A stretch of 64,000 nt of DNA from Lytechinus variegatus (GCF_018143015.1 NC_054740.1:72065856-72129855); one strand, 5' to 3'; shown: positions 37,540 to 61,972, counted from the stretch's first letter. Notes: generated by a model from the letters alone, not told the origin. A program made the numbers and translations.

Positions 37540-38450
37540 TTAAGAGACAAATCATAAAAGATGGATTTCCCTAGATAGGAAATCCATCTTTGTCTTTGAA
37601 GATAGAAATTTAGAATTAGAAATCACGTAAGTTTGTGATTTTAAGTTATTTTTAAACCTTCATTCGCCCACTCATTCAATGAACAAGGTTATAATATATT
37701 ATAACCTTGTTCTCAGTTATATCTCCATGTGTGGCAAAATTAGGGTGGCAATGTTTGGCTTATTTTCTCTTTTTCTTTGGGGCAAGTCATGTTTGATTTT
37801 TTGACACTGTCAGGTTCCATTACACCTATTATTCATACACCTTGGCTCTTATTGAAATTTGATTCTTTAAATCATTTTTTCTTAATTAGAAATAGGGATC
37901 AAAAAATGAAAATTTTCTTGCCATATTACTTTCCACCAATAGAGGGCGTACACAAAAATATGCCAAAAATTCAAGTTTTTGAGCGCTCTGGTGAATACAA
38001 AAATTATGCCTAAGTTACTAATGAGAAATCAATTGCAACTGTTTGGAAATTAGTAATTTTGGTCACAAAAGTGATATTTTAATGATTTTTTGAAGTGTGT
38101 GCTCTGTACAAAATTGGCATACCATTGGCCTACCTGTAGATTCCCTACAGGCAGGGTGGTAGCAGTGAACAAGTGCATTCGCCAAACGTTAATGCGTATG
38201 AAGGTCAAACAATTTTTGATAAAATTAAAAAGGTGATAAATTGAATGTTAGTTACTTATCAATACTATTACAAGTGTATACCAGACTGATCTCGTGTCTT
38301 CCCTCGATCCATTTGTCAACAAAGCAAATACAATAGGTCTGACCCTTGAACCGCTTCGTTATGATGTACCATTCTTCGATTAGCGATGATACAAAATGCT
38401 GTTTTGAAGAGTAATTTATAGTTCTAGATAAAAATTATTATTTAACAAAT
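37540..38450. other. Intergenic with small hairpins, no gene
   Basis: GATGGATTTCCCTAGA...TAGGAAATCCATC at 37559-37590 is a perfect-looking short palindrome, and ACAAGGTTATAATATATTATAACCTTGT near 37683 is another (28 bases in two mirrored arms). No coding region is supported. Confidence 0.55.
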
Positions 38451-38455
38451 AGGCT

Positions 38456-39906
38456 CAGGGTGCTACATAACTTTTTAGAAGCACTTGCCCAGTCGGGCAA
38501 GTACCGTAAGTAACGGTGTATTAACCGCACCTTTTTCTCGGCGGGGTAGAAGCAAAAGTCGGGGGTGCGGTTTATACACGGTGACGGGTCTGAGCCAGCC
38601 CGCCGTAACCCCTCCCGTACATGTACGATGTCTGCCAGTTCACAACACATCGAGTGGCCGGGCGTAGCCGCCCAGGCAATGTCGTTTAGAGGGGTATGAG
38701 CCGCGGGTAATGGGAAGCGATTATTGCAATATTATTCCATAACAAACGCACCCACCTTCATGACACTAATTTTGACTTTATTCTCGATCCAAAGTAGTGA
38801 AGTTCCCTGGCTAATTTAAAAGAGACGCCAAGCATACTCGGTAATATTTTGTCACCGCTGAGCGAGAGTTGAGTGAGCTTAGATTATAGATTGCGTTGTA
38901 ATGTGGTTATAGTGCGACTTAAGCTGGCGCTATTCAAAGTCTCGTTTCGCGCCAGCTTGTTTTTTTTTCCTTCCTGTTTGCTTTTCATAAGATACCATGT
39001 AAACCACGCACGAGAGAGACGGCACAAAGCCGTAAAAAACAACTGGAAAAAATGCTAATTTCTTTGTTTCTTGAACCTTCCTATAATCCCGTATCCAAAA
39101 TTCATGCTAAGACATCAAATTTCTGAAAGTGATTGTGAGATTGTGATGCAAGAAATGTGAATGTTTCTTCCTCCTACGCTGGGAAAGACACAGATCATAA
39201 TTTGATAAGATGTACTGGCATGACTTGTACTGTATCGTAGTTTGCAATATAATGGCAGTGCTACATGTATGTGTGTACACTGTGACTGTGAGGTGAGCGA
39301 GTGTGTAAGTTGCCAATATTGTCGGGACCGTTCTTTCTTTCTGACATTTGTAGATGAATTGATCAAGAACAGCATACCGGTATTTCTGCATACCGGTAAT
39401 CTCTTTGGATACTTTGAACTCTTAAAAACTTAGATTTTGTTTCTTCGTACCTCAAATATGCATGTAAATGTGAGAAGATTTTTTTTTTTTTTTTTTTTAG
39501 TCCGAAGTTGGGGGTGCGGTTAATACACGGGTGCGGTTAATACACCGTTACTTACGGTAAATTTTTAAATAGTTTGAATATATAGCCTACTTGTCAAAAA
39601 ATCTATTTCACTTGCCCGAAAAATCATTGAAATTTACCTCTCCAAAAGAAAGTTTTGCGGTTTTATAAACCGTTGTCCTTGTTCTCTCTTTTGACATGAA
39701 CTTATCTACTGTGTTATTGCATTTCTTTTTCAAAAGTGATTTTATCTTGCCTGCCATGACCAAAATTAGGGTCAATATATCATATCGACCCTAATTGTTG
39801 TCGTTCTACTTTGAGATTTATGCTTGCCCAATTTGGGCAAGTACTTTTGGTCTTTACTTCATAACACTTGCCCCAGGCAATCGGGCAAGTGCCTATGTAG
39901 CACCCT
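38456..39906. mobile_element. Outer inverted-repeat element ending AGGGTGCTACATA, split by an insertion
   Basis: CAGGGTGCTACATAACTTTT at the left is mirrored by TATGTAGCACCCTT at the right. Both ends share CACTTGCCC..GGGCAAGT. The element is interrupted by the element at 38502-39559. No transposase is visible. The ends resemble hAT-type CAGGGTGC termini, but I find no clean 8-bp target duplication. Confidence 0.65.
38502..39559. mobile_element. Nested element with perfect terminal inverted repeats
   Basis: The left end TACCGTAAGTAACGGTGTAT, continuing TAACCGCACC, is matched exactly in inverse at 39530-39559, about 30 bp perfect. The right end also has the unit GGGTGCGGTTAATACAC twice. The interior is about 1 kb without a transposase. 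The perfect arms suggest a young insertion. Confidence 0.85.
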
Positions 39907-40452
39907 TAGGTTATATTACAACTGATATGCCAAAATTGGACTGATTTTATAGTAACTACAGTGTATACAAAATAGACACTTTTTATTTTCCGAAATTGTC
40001 ATCAACTTATCAAAGTAGAAATTCTCTGCTTTCCAGCAATGCCAATTTCTAAAAGCTTTTATGTGTTCTTGACAATTTCAGTAATGTACATGTATCATAT
40101 TATGACATACTCCACTACCCAGAACCTCTCTCTCTCTCTGTTTTGATCCTTCGCTCTTTGGAGATTAGCGATAAATCGCAGTCAATAGTATAGATAGATG
40201 AGATGATCATGCACTGAGATGGAATCTACATGTAGCTCATTAGTTAGCATGTGAAGAGTACAGGCGATGGGCATGAATTTTATATGAAGATTCATCTTCA
40301 GGATGGAATCGTTAATGAGGAAGGGAAGGGTCATACGGCAAAAGAATGGTGGTGTTGAGTAGAATAATTCTTGGAGAGGGTTGAAGAGCATCTCATAAAA
40401 GTTTGCTCACTTTGGCATGCTTGTTTGCACTGTGAGCTGTTATCTAGAACCC

Positions 40453-40942
40453 TTAAAGGAGAATGAAACCTTTGGAACAAGATAGATTGTGTAAAAACAG
40501 AAAAATCAAAGAAACAGATCAGCAAAAGTTTGAGAAATATCAGACAAATAACGAGAAAGTTTTGAGCATTTTAATATTGCGATCACTTTATATTGCCTCT
40601 TTTATCCCATCCATTAGTACATCATGTGTTCTTTCTAAAGGAGGGCATGTAAAGAATACATCATGGATAAAGAGTTTGTATCACCATGAGAAAAAGCAAA
40701 AAGAGAAATTTTGAGGGTATTTTATAGTCCATCAAAGGGAAAGTGTTCACATGTGACATCACACATCCTTGTCGCATTGCCAATGGGAGGATCACCATAG
40801 CATTAATTGCAATATTCAAATGCTCAGAACTTTCTCATTATATGTCTGATTTTTCTCAAACTTTCTTTGTTCTTACATGTATTCTTTGATTTTTCTGTTT
40901 CGACACAAGCCTACTTGTTCCAAAGGTTTCATTTCCCTTTAA
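40453..40942. mobile_element. TTAAAGG-ended foldback MITE, copy 1
   Basis: TTAAAGGAGAATGAAACCTT with GGAACAAG is mirrored at the right by CTTGTTCC and AAAGGTTTCATTTCCCTTTAA. The interior arms are also mirrored (AAAACAGAAAAATCAAAG; CTTTGATTTTTCTGTTT). It is 490 bp, non-coding, and the target looks like TTAA. Confidence 0.85.
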
Positions 40943-41092
40943 TGTGGGAACAATATGAATTTCCAGTATTAAGCATTTACATGTATGACCAATGAAAAGA
41001 AATCTACATCTGAATTGAAAAGTAAATTGTTTAAAGCATGGTACATGTGTATGATGATTTCGTTAATTCATAAGAATCAATTTTCTCATTAA

Positions 41093-51303
<10,211 letters not shown>

Positions 51304-51845
51304 ATTTCTTTATCACGTTGTGTGGTACTGCCTTTATTTGTGAATACAGTATGTTATTACCCTGCCAAAATATTTTGATACAAATGAAATGGCATGAAGA
51401 GGTACTTCTAGACAATTATATATATATATACAAGTGTTAAAGAGATGAAGGGTACCAAAGTGTGACGTCACAAAAACAAATTTTGCAATTACCCGTAATT
51501 GTTTTGTACATGTATACTCCCGAGTATGTTGGAAAACATCCAAATCCCAAATTGGTAGGAATAGGTTCAAAATGGCACCAAGATTACACCAAGTGAATAC
51601 CGAATAGGCTCTACTGAAGTAGATGTATTATTGGCCTTGTTATAACCATTTAGATCCAGGCCAATATAACATTGACTTTAGGACGTAATCACTTTGGTAA
51701 TCGATTCTTGGAATCTTTATTAATAGCAGGTCACTGAAGAATGTTTACAGTGTCCATGCAGGAAAACTAAATATTTTGTGTGTAATGAATAGTCTCCATG
51801 TGATTGGCTTTGAGGGAGATACCATATACCATGTGAGTTCCCCAA

Positions 51846-52535
51846 AAACTTTTGACACCTCACAAATCCCCATTTCAAGGAAAAAATATGACATGGGGCC
51901 CGTAACGCAAAGCTTAGCAATGATCGTAGAACATTTTTCTAAGATTGCTTGCATTGACTATAATGTACAATCAATCATGAAAATCAAGTCTACGATTTAT
52001 CGCTAACCTTTGTGTTATGGGACCCAGAACGCATAATCTTTACATGTGGTTAGAAAGAGTATCTTCTCCCAAATAATTTGATAACATATTTATGTGATAT
52101 GTCTTCACGCTTGGATAATCAGTAGGTATTCTTTGCAGTGATGTAAATTTTGACCTGCGCCCAAATAAGGAAGGACTGCAATGAATGTATACAGGTGCCA
52201 ATGATGTCATAACCCTACTTGAGTTAGTAAACTTATTTGCATATCCCTTTTCAATGAAATAATACTAAAAAGTGTTTATTAAACAAATATGATGTAAATT
52301 ATTGAAAAAGTGTTTTGAAATGGATTTTTAATGCAACTGTTGTAGGATTATTTCATCATTGACATCTGGATTCATTCTTTGCGGTCATGCCTTACTTTGG
52401 CACGAATCAAAATTTACATTACTGCAAAGAGTACCTCCTGATCATCCAAGCATGAAAAAGACCACATAAATATGGTATCAAATTATTTGGGAGAAGATGC
52501 TCATTCCAACCATTGTGAGGTGTCAAGTTTTTTTT
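51846..52535. mobile_element. Foldback element with ACACCTCACAA ends, carrying a nested MITE
   Basis: ACTTTTGACACCTCACAA at the left is mirrored by TTGTGAGGTGTCAAGTTT at the right. Inner arms mirror each other (TATTCTTTGCAGTGATGTAA; TTACATTACTGCAAAGAGTA). The left arm is interrupted at 51895-52025. Confidence 0.75.
51895..52025. mobile_element. Nested GGGGCC-type MITE
   Basis: GGGGCCCGTAACGCAAAG at the left is mirrored by CTTTGTGTTATGGGACCC at the right, and TTAGCAATGATCGTAGA by TCTACGATTTATCGCTAA. About 130 bp. Confidence 0.75.
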
Positions 52536-52799
52536 ACATGTTGTTTGAAGGTTTGCATGGTGGCATGTACAATTGCTGATGTGGTTTACGGTACACCATG
52601 TGGAGTGTTATAGAAGCAGCGGATAGAAGAAGAGAGGAAGTGGATAGGCGAGAAAGTGGAGATTTTTGAGAATAGAGTATTCTTTCTTGAGAATAGTCCT
52701 GAAAAGGACTGTAAACCAGAAGGAATGTTGAGTGAGAACAGCTTGAGTAGTAGAGCTGATGAGGAGATGCTGGCTTGCGTCGGCGAGTAGAGATGATGA

Positions 52800-52865
52800 G
52801 TAGTAGAGAGACTCGACGTTTCGGACAGGTTGACTGTCCGTCTTCAGGAAGACGGACAGTCAACC
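52800..52865 (-). ncRNA. Hammerhead-ribozyme-like motif / perfect 18-bp hairpin
   Basis: Bases 52828-52845 and 52848-52865 are perfect inverted copies (GGTTGACTGTCCGTCTTC), with a 2-base loop. On the minus strand the order is CUGAAGA, a GGACAG/CUGUCC stem, then GAAACGUC, which resembles the CUGANGA-stem-GAAA core of hammerhead ribozymes known from Penelope-like retroelements. The base next to the stem does not pair ideally, so activity is doubtful. Confidence 0.35.
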
Positions 52866-53428
52866 AAAATTACTCAAAAACGTGAATTTGTGTACAAATC
52901 CAATGCAAATAGTGTTCTTAGCCAAAATTCATAAATGTATCATTATTTTTCCTTTTACTGCTTAAAATCAATTAATTTTATCTTGTTTATGGTCAAAATA
53001 AAGTCCCCGACAATTTCCATTGAAAAAACAATAAAAAACAAAAAATCGAAAAACAAAGAAATACATAAGAAATTTAGAAAACAATAGAATACGTAAGAAA
53101 ATAAATGTGATTTTGATTTTTCTTTAAAAATCAATTTGATCAGATGCCTATCTAGAGTATGTGAAACAAAAATTAGCATTTCAAGGGCATTATTTTATTA
53201 ATTGGAGCAAACTTATGATTTTACGCATAAATTAGTATAATTAATGAGACATGAGATTTTTTGCAGAATTTAATGTTATAGTTTTGTAGATAATGCCATG
53301 GGTAAGGCGTGTGCCAATTTTCGTTGCGATCGCACGATCGACGGGCGAGGTCATAAGGAGGGGCTGAATCAGCCCCCCCCAGTCTTCTTAGGTGTCGAAA
53401 TAGCCCATATGGGTCTATTAAGGGAAAT
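52866..53428 (+). mobile_element. TTAA-bounded piggyBac-like MITE, copy C (left end lost)
   Basis: It starts abruptly at AAAATTACTCAAAAACGTG, directly after the 18-bp hairpin, so about 200 bp of the left end are absent. The rest follows 4993-5757 closely, including GGGGCTGAATCAGCCCC and CAGTCTTCTTAGGTGTCGAA. The right terminus is worn. Confidence 0.8.
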
Positions 53429-53829
53429 ATATGAATGGTATCTCTCAAAACCTAATGCCAGTCAATATTGTTATTACCCCATCAGTATAAAGTGTAATTC
53501 AAGCTGTTATTCGTAGCAATGAATGTATAGGCCTGTTTGCCTGCCAGTACTTGTTCATTTCAGGTTATTTATGAACTTATGAAGTAATCCTGGCCAGGTG
53601 ATTGAGACAGTAAAGTGTTGACATGTAACTTATGAACTTAACACCTACACTTGAGTTTGATCAGCTGGGAATTCTGGATGTACAGAGGCCCAGTAGGAAA
53701 GAGCAAATATCGTGGAGGAAGTGTGTATGGATATTATGATGCCTAGTTGTACAGCTGTACACTGGCTGGGTCATTGCGATGTATCATTGTATCTCGTCCA
53801 AAATGCCTCATTTAGGTAGTAATGCTATT

Positions 53830-54135
53830 ATGCCAGGGTTTTGTCCTCGGGGGAGGGAGGGGGGGGGGGGGCGGGAGGGGTCTTCCTCTTCAAAGTTACC
53901 ATCTGAGTGATTCCCCTAAGGAGAGTGGTCCCTGTGAGAGCTGACCTGTGGGTGCATTTCCCGCTTAAAGAGCTGATCTCCGGGCCGGGGGTACTTTGGG
54001 GGAGGGAGATGTCAGGTGGAGTTGTCAAAGGGGGAGGGGTGCCATGTGGGAATCATCCCAGGGGGAATTGTCGCGTGGGAGTTATCCCGAGGGGAGATGT
54101 CAGGTCGGAGTCATCCCTTGGGACTTTGTCCTGAA
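53830..54135. repeat. G-rich degenerate minisatellite, period about 30 bp
   Basis: Units such as GGGGGAATTGTCGCGTGGGA (then GTTATCCC) and GGGGAGATGTCAGGTCGGAG (then TCATCCC) follow each other around 54000-54120. A long poly-G run precedes them (about 53852-53872). The apparent open frames here are repeat artefacts. Confidence 0.7.
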
Positions 54136-54139
54136 ACCC

Positions 54140-55080
54140 AGATTTTGCGATCTACTTTTCAGAATTATGTATCAAAGAATTTAAACATAATTGAAGATAT
54201 GACTAGATGTGAACAGAGAGAAGAATTATAGATGAGTTTTTCTTAAACTTTCTCTTTTATTATTTTTTTAGTAATACCATTTTCCTGAATCTGATGTACA
54301 TAATTTGGCACTGTATCAAGTGTTCTTGGGTATCATATTCATAGCAAAGCTGAGTCATTAGATGTTCAAATCACATCAAAAACATATGTCATGTAATGTC
54401 TGCTTATCTTCAAATTACAGCATTCTGACTACATTGACATCAAAGGTGAATTATTCTATTTCTTTAATGTAGTGTGAATGGTTTATTTTTGACAATTGAC
54501 CAACATGAGATGTACCCCAAATGCTGTAAAATAGTAGCAGATATCACAGACTATTTTTGCAATCAACACCCTTTAAATGTCTTTATAGAATATGCTTTGG
54601 CATACCAATGGAAACAATGTTGTATCCGGATTGTAAAACGAAGAGTTTCACAGCAGGCTATCCATAGTTAAACTGCATCTATGGACCAGGGTTTTGATAT
54701 TAGTAAACGTGTCAGGTTATTATTTGTTTTCCCCATGCAAAGTCGGTCACAGAATTTGACTAAACTGATTTTTGAATATTTATTTATTTTTCCTGGTAAA
54801 TAGATTTGTGCAACAGAAACTATGTAATTCCATCATAGTTCTTAAGAAGACCTTCCAAATCCTATTAGAACGAAGCAAGTTTCTGTCAAGTGTAAATTGA
54901 TTATACCAGGCCTAGGATAACCAGGTTTGGTCTGATCTTGGAATATTTCATGAATTGGTTAGTAAAGTTACAACTGACTTTGCGCATGATTGGAACTTGT
55001 TTTGAGGTGCTAAGTCATTGACATAGGGATATATTGTACCACAAGAAAGGGTCGCCAGTCATGCTTGAAATCATTGGTAA
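54140..55080. other. Intergenic, no gene seen
   Basis: AT-rich. Nothing beyond short chance frames. Confidence 0.4.
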
Positions 55081-55087
55081 CTTATAC

Positions 55088-55242
55088 CTAGGTCACATTT
55101 ACTCTACAGCAGTATGGCGAGTCGAAAACAGCCGTTTTAACATTTTTTTACCAGCTATACATTGATGACTTGAATTAAATGAATAAAACTGCGGTTTTCG
55201 ACTTGCAGTAGTGCCGCCATAGATCAAATGTGACCGAGGTAT
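55088..55242. repeat. Inverted-repeat element
   Basis: AGGTCACATTTACTCTACAG and GGCGAGTCGAAAACAGC on the left are mirrored by GCGGTTTTCGACTTGCAG and ATCAAATGTGACCGAGGT on the right. About 155 bp, non-coding. Confidence 0.7.
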
Positions 55243-55702
55243 TAAGAGTTGCTTTATGAAATATCCACCAAGCATTCTGTAGGATATATATTGACTTGGA
55301 ACCAGTTGGAGATCTCTGTAAGGCATTGGTGTGCAATTTTAGCATTGGTAATTGTAAATCTATACATGCATCTAGAAACAGCTACTGATAATGCAAGGAT
55401 ATGGTTTGGGAAAAACACAGCAGAAGATGTACATATATTTGCAAAGAAAGTCGTTTTTCTTGTAGATATTAATATTAAATCTATTCTCTATATTCATTGT
55501 ACAGAGGTGTGTTTTTTTAATTTAAGTGTAAATATTATGGCAAAGCACGATTTGAAAAGAAAAACATGAAGGATTAAACCTGGGTTGTAAGCAGAATGTG
55601 AAACGACAATGCCCTGTATAAAACGGTAAAAGAAATCATGATGCGTTTAATCATCCTTTATTTTCTTTGCATTCTTTTGGTGTCCATCGTCTACATACAT
55701 AA

Positions 55703-55860
55703 GGGACCCGTTTCATAAAGTGTTACAACTGGTGTAACTTTGACATTATGGCAACTACCATGGTAACCTTGATTTTGATTGGCTGCTGAGCCCTGTTGCC
55801 ATGGTAGTTGCCATAATGGCAAAGTTACAACAGTTCTAATTCTCTATGAAACGGGGCCCC
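55703..55860. mobile_element. GGGGCCCGTTTCATA-type MITE
   Basis: GGGACCCGTTTCATAAAG at the left is mirrored by CTCTATGAAACGGGGCCCC at the right. The core GCAACTACCATGGTAACC is mirrored by GTTGCCATGGTAGTTGCC. 158 bp. A worn core is in the RPLP0 intron at 2785-2890. Confidence 0.8.
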
Positions 55861-56046
55861 AGATATTCATTTACTTATACAGCACTTGGCTTCCATGGGG
55901 CGCGGGGGGGGGGGGGGGGTTAAGATTTGTGGAAATTTAAACTTGAATGTTGAAATAATGCATTTGGAGTTATTTATTACTCTCTTAAATGGAAAAGTCC
56001 ACCTCCACAAAGAGTTGATTTTGATGAAATATTTTTAAAAGCTGAC

Positions 56047-56758
56047 TTAACCCTAAATAGACTGGGCTATTTCGACGCCTAAGAAGACTGGGGGGGGGGG
56101 CTGATTCAGCCCCCCCTTATGATCTCGGCCGTTGATCGCGCGATCGCGACGAAAATTGGCACATGCGTTACCCATGGCATTATCTACAAAATTGTAACAT
56201 CAAATTCTGCAAAAAAACTCATTAATTATGCTAATTTATAATGCCCCTGAAATGCTAATTTTTGTTTCACATACTCTAGATAGGCATCTGATCGAATTGA
56301 TTTTCAAAAAATTTCAAAATCACATTTATTTTATTATATTCTATTGTTTTCTAAATTTCTTATGTATTTCTTTGTTTTTCGACTTTTTGTTTTTGTTTTT
56401 TTCAATGGAAATTGTCAGGGACTTATTTCTACCTTAAAAAAGATAAAATTAATTGATTTTAAGCAGTAAAAGGAAAAATAATGATACATTTATGAATTTT
56501 GACTAAGAACACTATTTGCATTGGATTTGTACACAAATTCACGTTTTTGAGTAATTTTGGGTCTGCATGCACTTACGAAATGTTGCGTAATTTTGGAACC
56601 GCGTACCTGGGGGTCACAATTTTGGTCTCAAAAGTTGCGTGAGACTTGAAAGTAAAAAGTCAGCGAGCGACGCGGTAAAAAAATTTCGCGCAGCGGATTT
56701 ATCGTGAAAAATGTCGAGGGGGGGGGGCTGAATCAGCCCCCAGTCTTTTTAGGGTTAA
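56047..56758 (-). mobile_element. TTAA-bounded piggyBac-like MITE, copy D (whole, reverse)
   Basis: It runs from TTAACCCTAAATAGACTGGG to CAGTCTTTTTAGGGTTAA, with the same GGGCTGATTCAGCCC palindrome inside each end as copy B. It sits inside a worn relative of the 45914-48139 family (GGAAAAGTCCACC before it, TTGGGTGGATATCCCC after it), so it is a nested insertion. Confidence 0.85.
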
Positions 56759-57269
56759 AGCTTAACGCTGAAATTTGATATAAAATGAAAATATTTGGAT
56801 GTTTCAAAGTGCTGGTTGATAAAACCATTATATGCATATTCTGGTAAGAATGAAAATGAGGAAACTGATGACACATTCTCCACTAACCCCTTTGTATTTT
56901 GTAGTGAAATGTATTTTGATTTTCTCCTCATGTGAAACATTGATTCCTCTCAGAATTATGTTGAATATCCATTGATGTAACATATCTTGATATCATGAAG
57001 AGTCTCCTCATTGTCAAAGCTACAAATGGAAATATTTCACAATTTGAATACCCCCCCCAAAAAAAAATGAAAAAAATAAGTGACTTTACCATTGTCTCTC
57101 CTTTTGGCATATCACATCTTCTGTCTTTTTTAAAAATAATTAAGCAACAATTTAGAGTAACATAACTTCTTTTTTTCATATCCTATTTCTATTAAATTTT
57201 CAGCATTATATATCTTTGATTTTTCTATTTTTATTCAAACCAGCTTTTTATTTGGGTGGATATCCCCTG

Positions 57270-58480
57270 AACAATTTTGAATTGTAATTTCAACATTCAC
57301 AAATATGTCATCTTCCTTAAATAGGACTGAAAGACAAACAAGTAATCAAATGTTGTGCCCTGCACATGTCTGGAATGTATTTCATTTATGTCTACTGTGT
57401 AGAATTTGAATGTATAATATCTGTGTCATGTGGTTTTGCATTTGACAAATAAATTTAAATAGATATAATTATATTTTGTGAGATTGATTCTTAGGCCTAT
57501 TGTACTAAACACAATCTTGCAGGTTTCTGCTTTTCATTTTTGTCTCTTCTTCTTTACTGCAAAAAAAATTAACCATCTTAAATCATTTTAAACATACTTT
57601 GTATAAATATATTTGTGTGTAAATTATATCAGAAAATAATATTTCAATCTGAAAATTTCGGGATCTGCTGTTCAGAGTGGATTTCCTTGGTCTTAGAAAA
57701 AACGATAGAAATGTCTTTTTTGTATACATTCATCAACCTTTTTTAATGTTTGAGGTATTTCCATTTTCATTTTTAAGAGAGCATCATTCATATTCTCTAC
57801 GATGTGATGTCTTGCAAGGAAAAAAGATCTATCCTTAAATTCGAAATCCAAATTTAAATCAATATCTTTGACACTATGAGTTCTTGACCATTATTTTTCA
57901 GCGAATACTTCCAAATGCATCGAATATTGTTGAAAATTTTGAGTATCTTTTCTATTTCAAAACGTTCTAAACCAATTTTGAAAAGGTCAAAATAGACGTT
58001 ATCATCTTTATCTACGATGATGGAGTTTGTAAAAAAAAAACATTTCATCATGATAGTTATGTTTGTTCATCCAGACGAATAAACATTAAGAATGATCTCA
58101 TTTATTTTATACCTCTCTTTTTAAAGAAAAAAATACAGTATTTTCTGTAAATCCTATTACATTCATTGTGAGGTTACTGAAGGAAATTAGCAATCCCTAC
58201 ATCCCATGCTAAATATCTTAATTATTGTGTCCATTTCATGTTTTTTCGTTCTCCCAATATAAGTAGGTTGATCAACATAATTCTTTGTGCCTTAATGGAT
58301 AACCGAACATCTGTAAGACCCGGCCAGCATTATCATAATCTAAATAAACAAATATTACTCTTGAACTGATCTTTGCCACTCCATAAAAGTTCAAAGATCA
58401 ATTTGTTAAGTTTCTACCCATTCACTGGACAAGCGTAAGAGAACACTCTTAAAACAACTCAGTCAAATTGACTATACCAA
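57270..58480. other. AT-rich intergenic, no gene seen
   Basis: No exon, RNA gene or clear repeat end is supported. Confidence 0.45.
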
Positions 58481-58507
58481 TAATCAGCTGGGTGCAACTG
58501 ATATATA

Positions 58508-60199
<1,692 letters not shown>

Positions 60200-60496
60200 T
60201 ATAGTCACATTTCTGACTATATCTAGTCAGAAATGACTCTGTTCTTGTTAAATACGACTAAAATAGTCGAATGTGACTAGTATAACAGTTGTATCCAGCC
60301 CCGGCACCCAGCTGACCCTACCTATTCATTTTTGACTCATTTGTGTTTAGAGTGAAGAAATATCAATTTCGATAATACAAATGTTTTAATTATATTATAC
60401 CCATCAATGCTAAATCCCGTTTCTTCTATAACATCAAAGATATTCTTTATTCTACCATGCCCCCGTTCCCCAATCTGTTCGCCAGTAGGACAAATC

Positions 60497-61814
60497 CTAA
60501 TTGCTTGGGGTGCAATTGTTGATAATTCTGATCGCGCCTTTATTTTCCAGGTCCAAGAGAAACTGATATTCTTCCGGCATTTTGTGGGCATTCGTTGTAT
60601 AGTTCACGTATACCTCCGGCTCATAATAATGATGTAGAATTGTCCGATTGTACGGGTCCGTGTGGAACGGGTAGAATCCAAACAACGATACCTCGTCACA
60701 CAGTTGAAACATGGGGGCGAGAAGGGTTAAGCCAGACGATGGCGCCCTAAAATGCCACAACCTGTAAACAAATAAATTCAAATTGTTGTAAATCATGGAG
60801 TAGTACTTCGATCCTCATTAAAATGGATGTGCGTATAAGTCAACATCCATTGGCAATTATGATAATTATAAACATCATATCAGACACGGGGCCTTTTGCT
60901 AAGATCCAAGCTCTTATTTTTTCCAATTCATGGGTACAAAAATGTTGGCTTTTGTCCCCCATATTCCATCCCCATCAAGTGAAGCCAATGTATTTCAGCA
61001 GAACAACCAAACCAATGGTACAGAGACTGGCGCTTTTAGTTTACTAGTAATGAATGATTTGGTCGTATATTGTGCTATATTATCAATTTGACTAAATGGA
61101 AACGTGATAGAATTTCGATCAAAGTATAAGAAGGTGAAAGCTTGCGACGTCATTCTTTCACTCAACTTCATATCGCCACGCAGGTGCACATTGTTTGAAA
61201 GATATCTAAAAACAATTGGTATTTTTGTTGACATTTTGAACAATATGTAAGATTTCACCCCCATCTACTGGAATCGGTATTGGGAATGAATGAATTACCG
61301 GATTGCGGGTGAAATTAAAGATTTATAATTGATCCCGTGGCTGAAGAAAAGATGAAACCGTTCTCTCAGATGAGGGAGAAGAGGAGTTATCTTGTCCGCA
61401 TGGCCCCTGGATGTCCAAAGGACACTATCATTCTTTAGTAGCTTCAGCCTGTTGATCGTAGTGCCGCACTCTGCAGGTATTCTTGTCAACCACTCAGAGG
61501 CTGATTCATTTTCTTTCTTTTTATTTGTGAAGCACGCTTTCAAGAGTCTGCACTGTTCCCCGTTGATGGTCATAAAGGATACCTTCGAACCCACGTCGGG
61601 GGAGTACTCGTGACCAAACTCGGCCAAATTCATCCTGATAACCAGGTCGGATTCGTCTATCAGATGGCCACAACCGCTGTTCAAAAGTATTCCCGAATTC
61701 CCCACAAGAGCGCAAGACTCCACTCGCTCTGGTATTTCACTGATGGCTGTCTTGTTGTTGCCATAGAATATCTTTATTGGCTTTCTTTGATGCATTTGCG
61801 TCCCGACTGTCTTT
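60497..61814 (-). CDS. Alpha-2,8-sialyltransferase-like (ST8Sia), last two exons
   Basis: A Golgi type II enzyme family (GT29) transferring sialic acid from CMP-sialic acid to glycans. Two exons: 61814-61299 and 60761-60497, joined GTAATT / TTTACAG in phase (PAI-R-LWHF), giving about 260 C-terminal residues. Sialyl motif L begins ESCALVGNSGILLNSGCGHL and runs to DVGSKVSFMTIN. Motif S is APSSGLTLLAPMFQLCDEVS then LFGFYPF, motif III is HHYYE, and motif VS is HKMPEE. The last Cys (NNCTPSN) fits the family's C-terminal disulphide. The upstream exons with the membrane anchor and stem are not found in the remaining 2.2 kb and are presumably beyond the window. MTIN with weak NPS context is unlike vertebrate ST8SIA1-6, so I cannot choose a subfamily. 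Confidence 0.9.
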
Positions 61815-61854
61815 CTGCAGGTTTAGACGAATGGGGAAAGAAAGCATCAAAATC

Positions 61855-61970
61855 ATAATAAAGATAATAATAATGATGATGATGATGATAATAATAATGA
61901 TGATGATAATAACAACAGCAACAATAACAACAAAATGTTGATCATCATAATAATGATAATAATAATAAAT
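61855..61970. repeat. GAT/AAT microsatellite
   Basis: Mixed AAT, GAT and AAC triplets ahead of a SINE head. Confidence 0.85.
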
Positions 61971-61972
61971 GT

